Positions 5,269 through 5,286 of a DNA stretch of 5,286 nt are shown here, piece by piece; positions within the stretch are counted from its first letter, which is position 1; every line of letters starts with the position of its first letter. The stretch spans positions 1 to 5,286 of the forward strand of contig CAUABB010000119.1 of assembly GCA_958427155.1 (NCBI GenBank), read 5' to 3'. The notes under the pieces are model-generated. The model ran no database searches, had not been told where the DNA came from, and was given only the letters and a program-made list of their open reading frames with translations. Made by a program: the position numbers and the translations under genes. The DNA is from an uncultured Oscillospiraceae bacterium. Its GTDB lineage: Bacteria > Bacillota > Clostridia > Oscillospirales > Ruminococcaceae.

Positions 5269-5286
5269 TAAATTACACAAAATTAG

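Noticed and set aside
1..5286. CRISPR arrays, tRNA or rRNA genes, insertion sequences or phage genes
   Set aside because: I saw no spaced repeats, cloverleaf-like segments, transposase motifs or target-site duplications; the window is accounted for by ordinary chromosomal genes.

Overview
The window looks like chromosomal DNA from a low-to-mid-GC Gram-positive bacterium (Firmicutes, most likely Clostridia, perhaps an Oscillospiraceae/Ruminococcaceae relative). The evidence is the strong purine-rich Shine-Dalgarno sequences, near-consensus sigma-A-type promoters, compact hairpin terminators, and a membrane-anchored LysM-G5-M23 wall hydrolase. Species cannot be set from the sequence alone.

Layout. 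Positions 1-145 hold the 3' end of a forward gene whose tail I read as LuxS (S-ribosylhomocysteine lyase); it is closed by a perfect 14-bp hairpin terminator (164-198). Positions 199-369 are a promoter and leader region with a TATAAT box and, just downstream of it, an 11-bp tandem repeat. The repeat fits the published recognition pattern of the essential wall-homeostasis regulator WalR (YycF): TGTAAC, five bases, TGTAAC. It precedes a 590-residue bitopic M23 metallopeptidase (370-2142) with a basic cytoplasmic N-terminus, one membrane segment, a LysM, a G5 and a complete zinc-peptidase domain. Positions 2143-2270 are a convergent gap with two hairpin terminators, one suited to each strand.

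The second half is a reverse-strand copper-detoxification operon running from 5286 towards 2271. It has a promoter with perfect TTGACA and TATAAT hexamers, a 25-nt perfect palindrome of the CsoR-operator type at the predicted transcription start, copA (P1B-1 Cu(I)-exporting ATPase, 880 aa), and csoR (Cu(I)-responsive repressor) placed last and almost touching copA. CopA carries an entire CopZ-like metallochaperone domain fused at its C-terminus. An internal ATG with its own strong ribosome-binding site sits exactly at the start of that domain, so one gene could yield both the pump and a free chaperone.

How the genes work together. The cop genes form a closed circuit: when Cu(I) rises, CsoR should release the palindrome, CopA exports Cu(I), and the CopZ module delivers copper to the pump. 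The peptidase is an independent unit, probably tied to cell-wall growth control. The most unusual points are the copA-copZ fusion with a preserved internal start, and the WalR-type repeat in front of the wall hydrolase.
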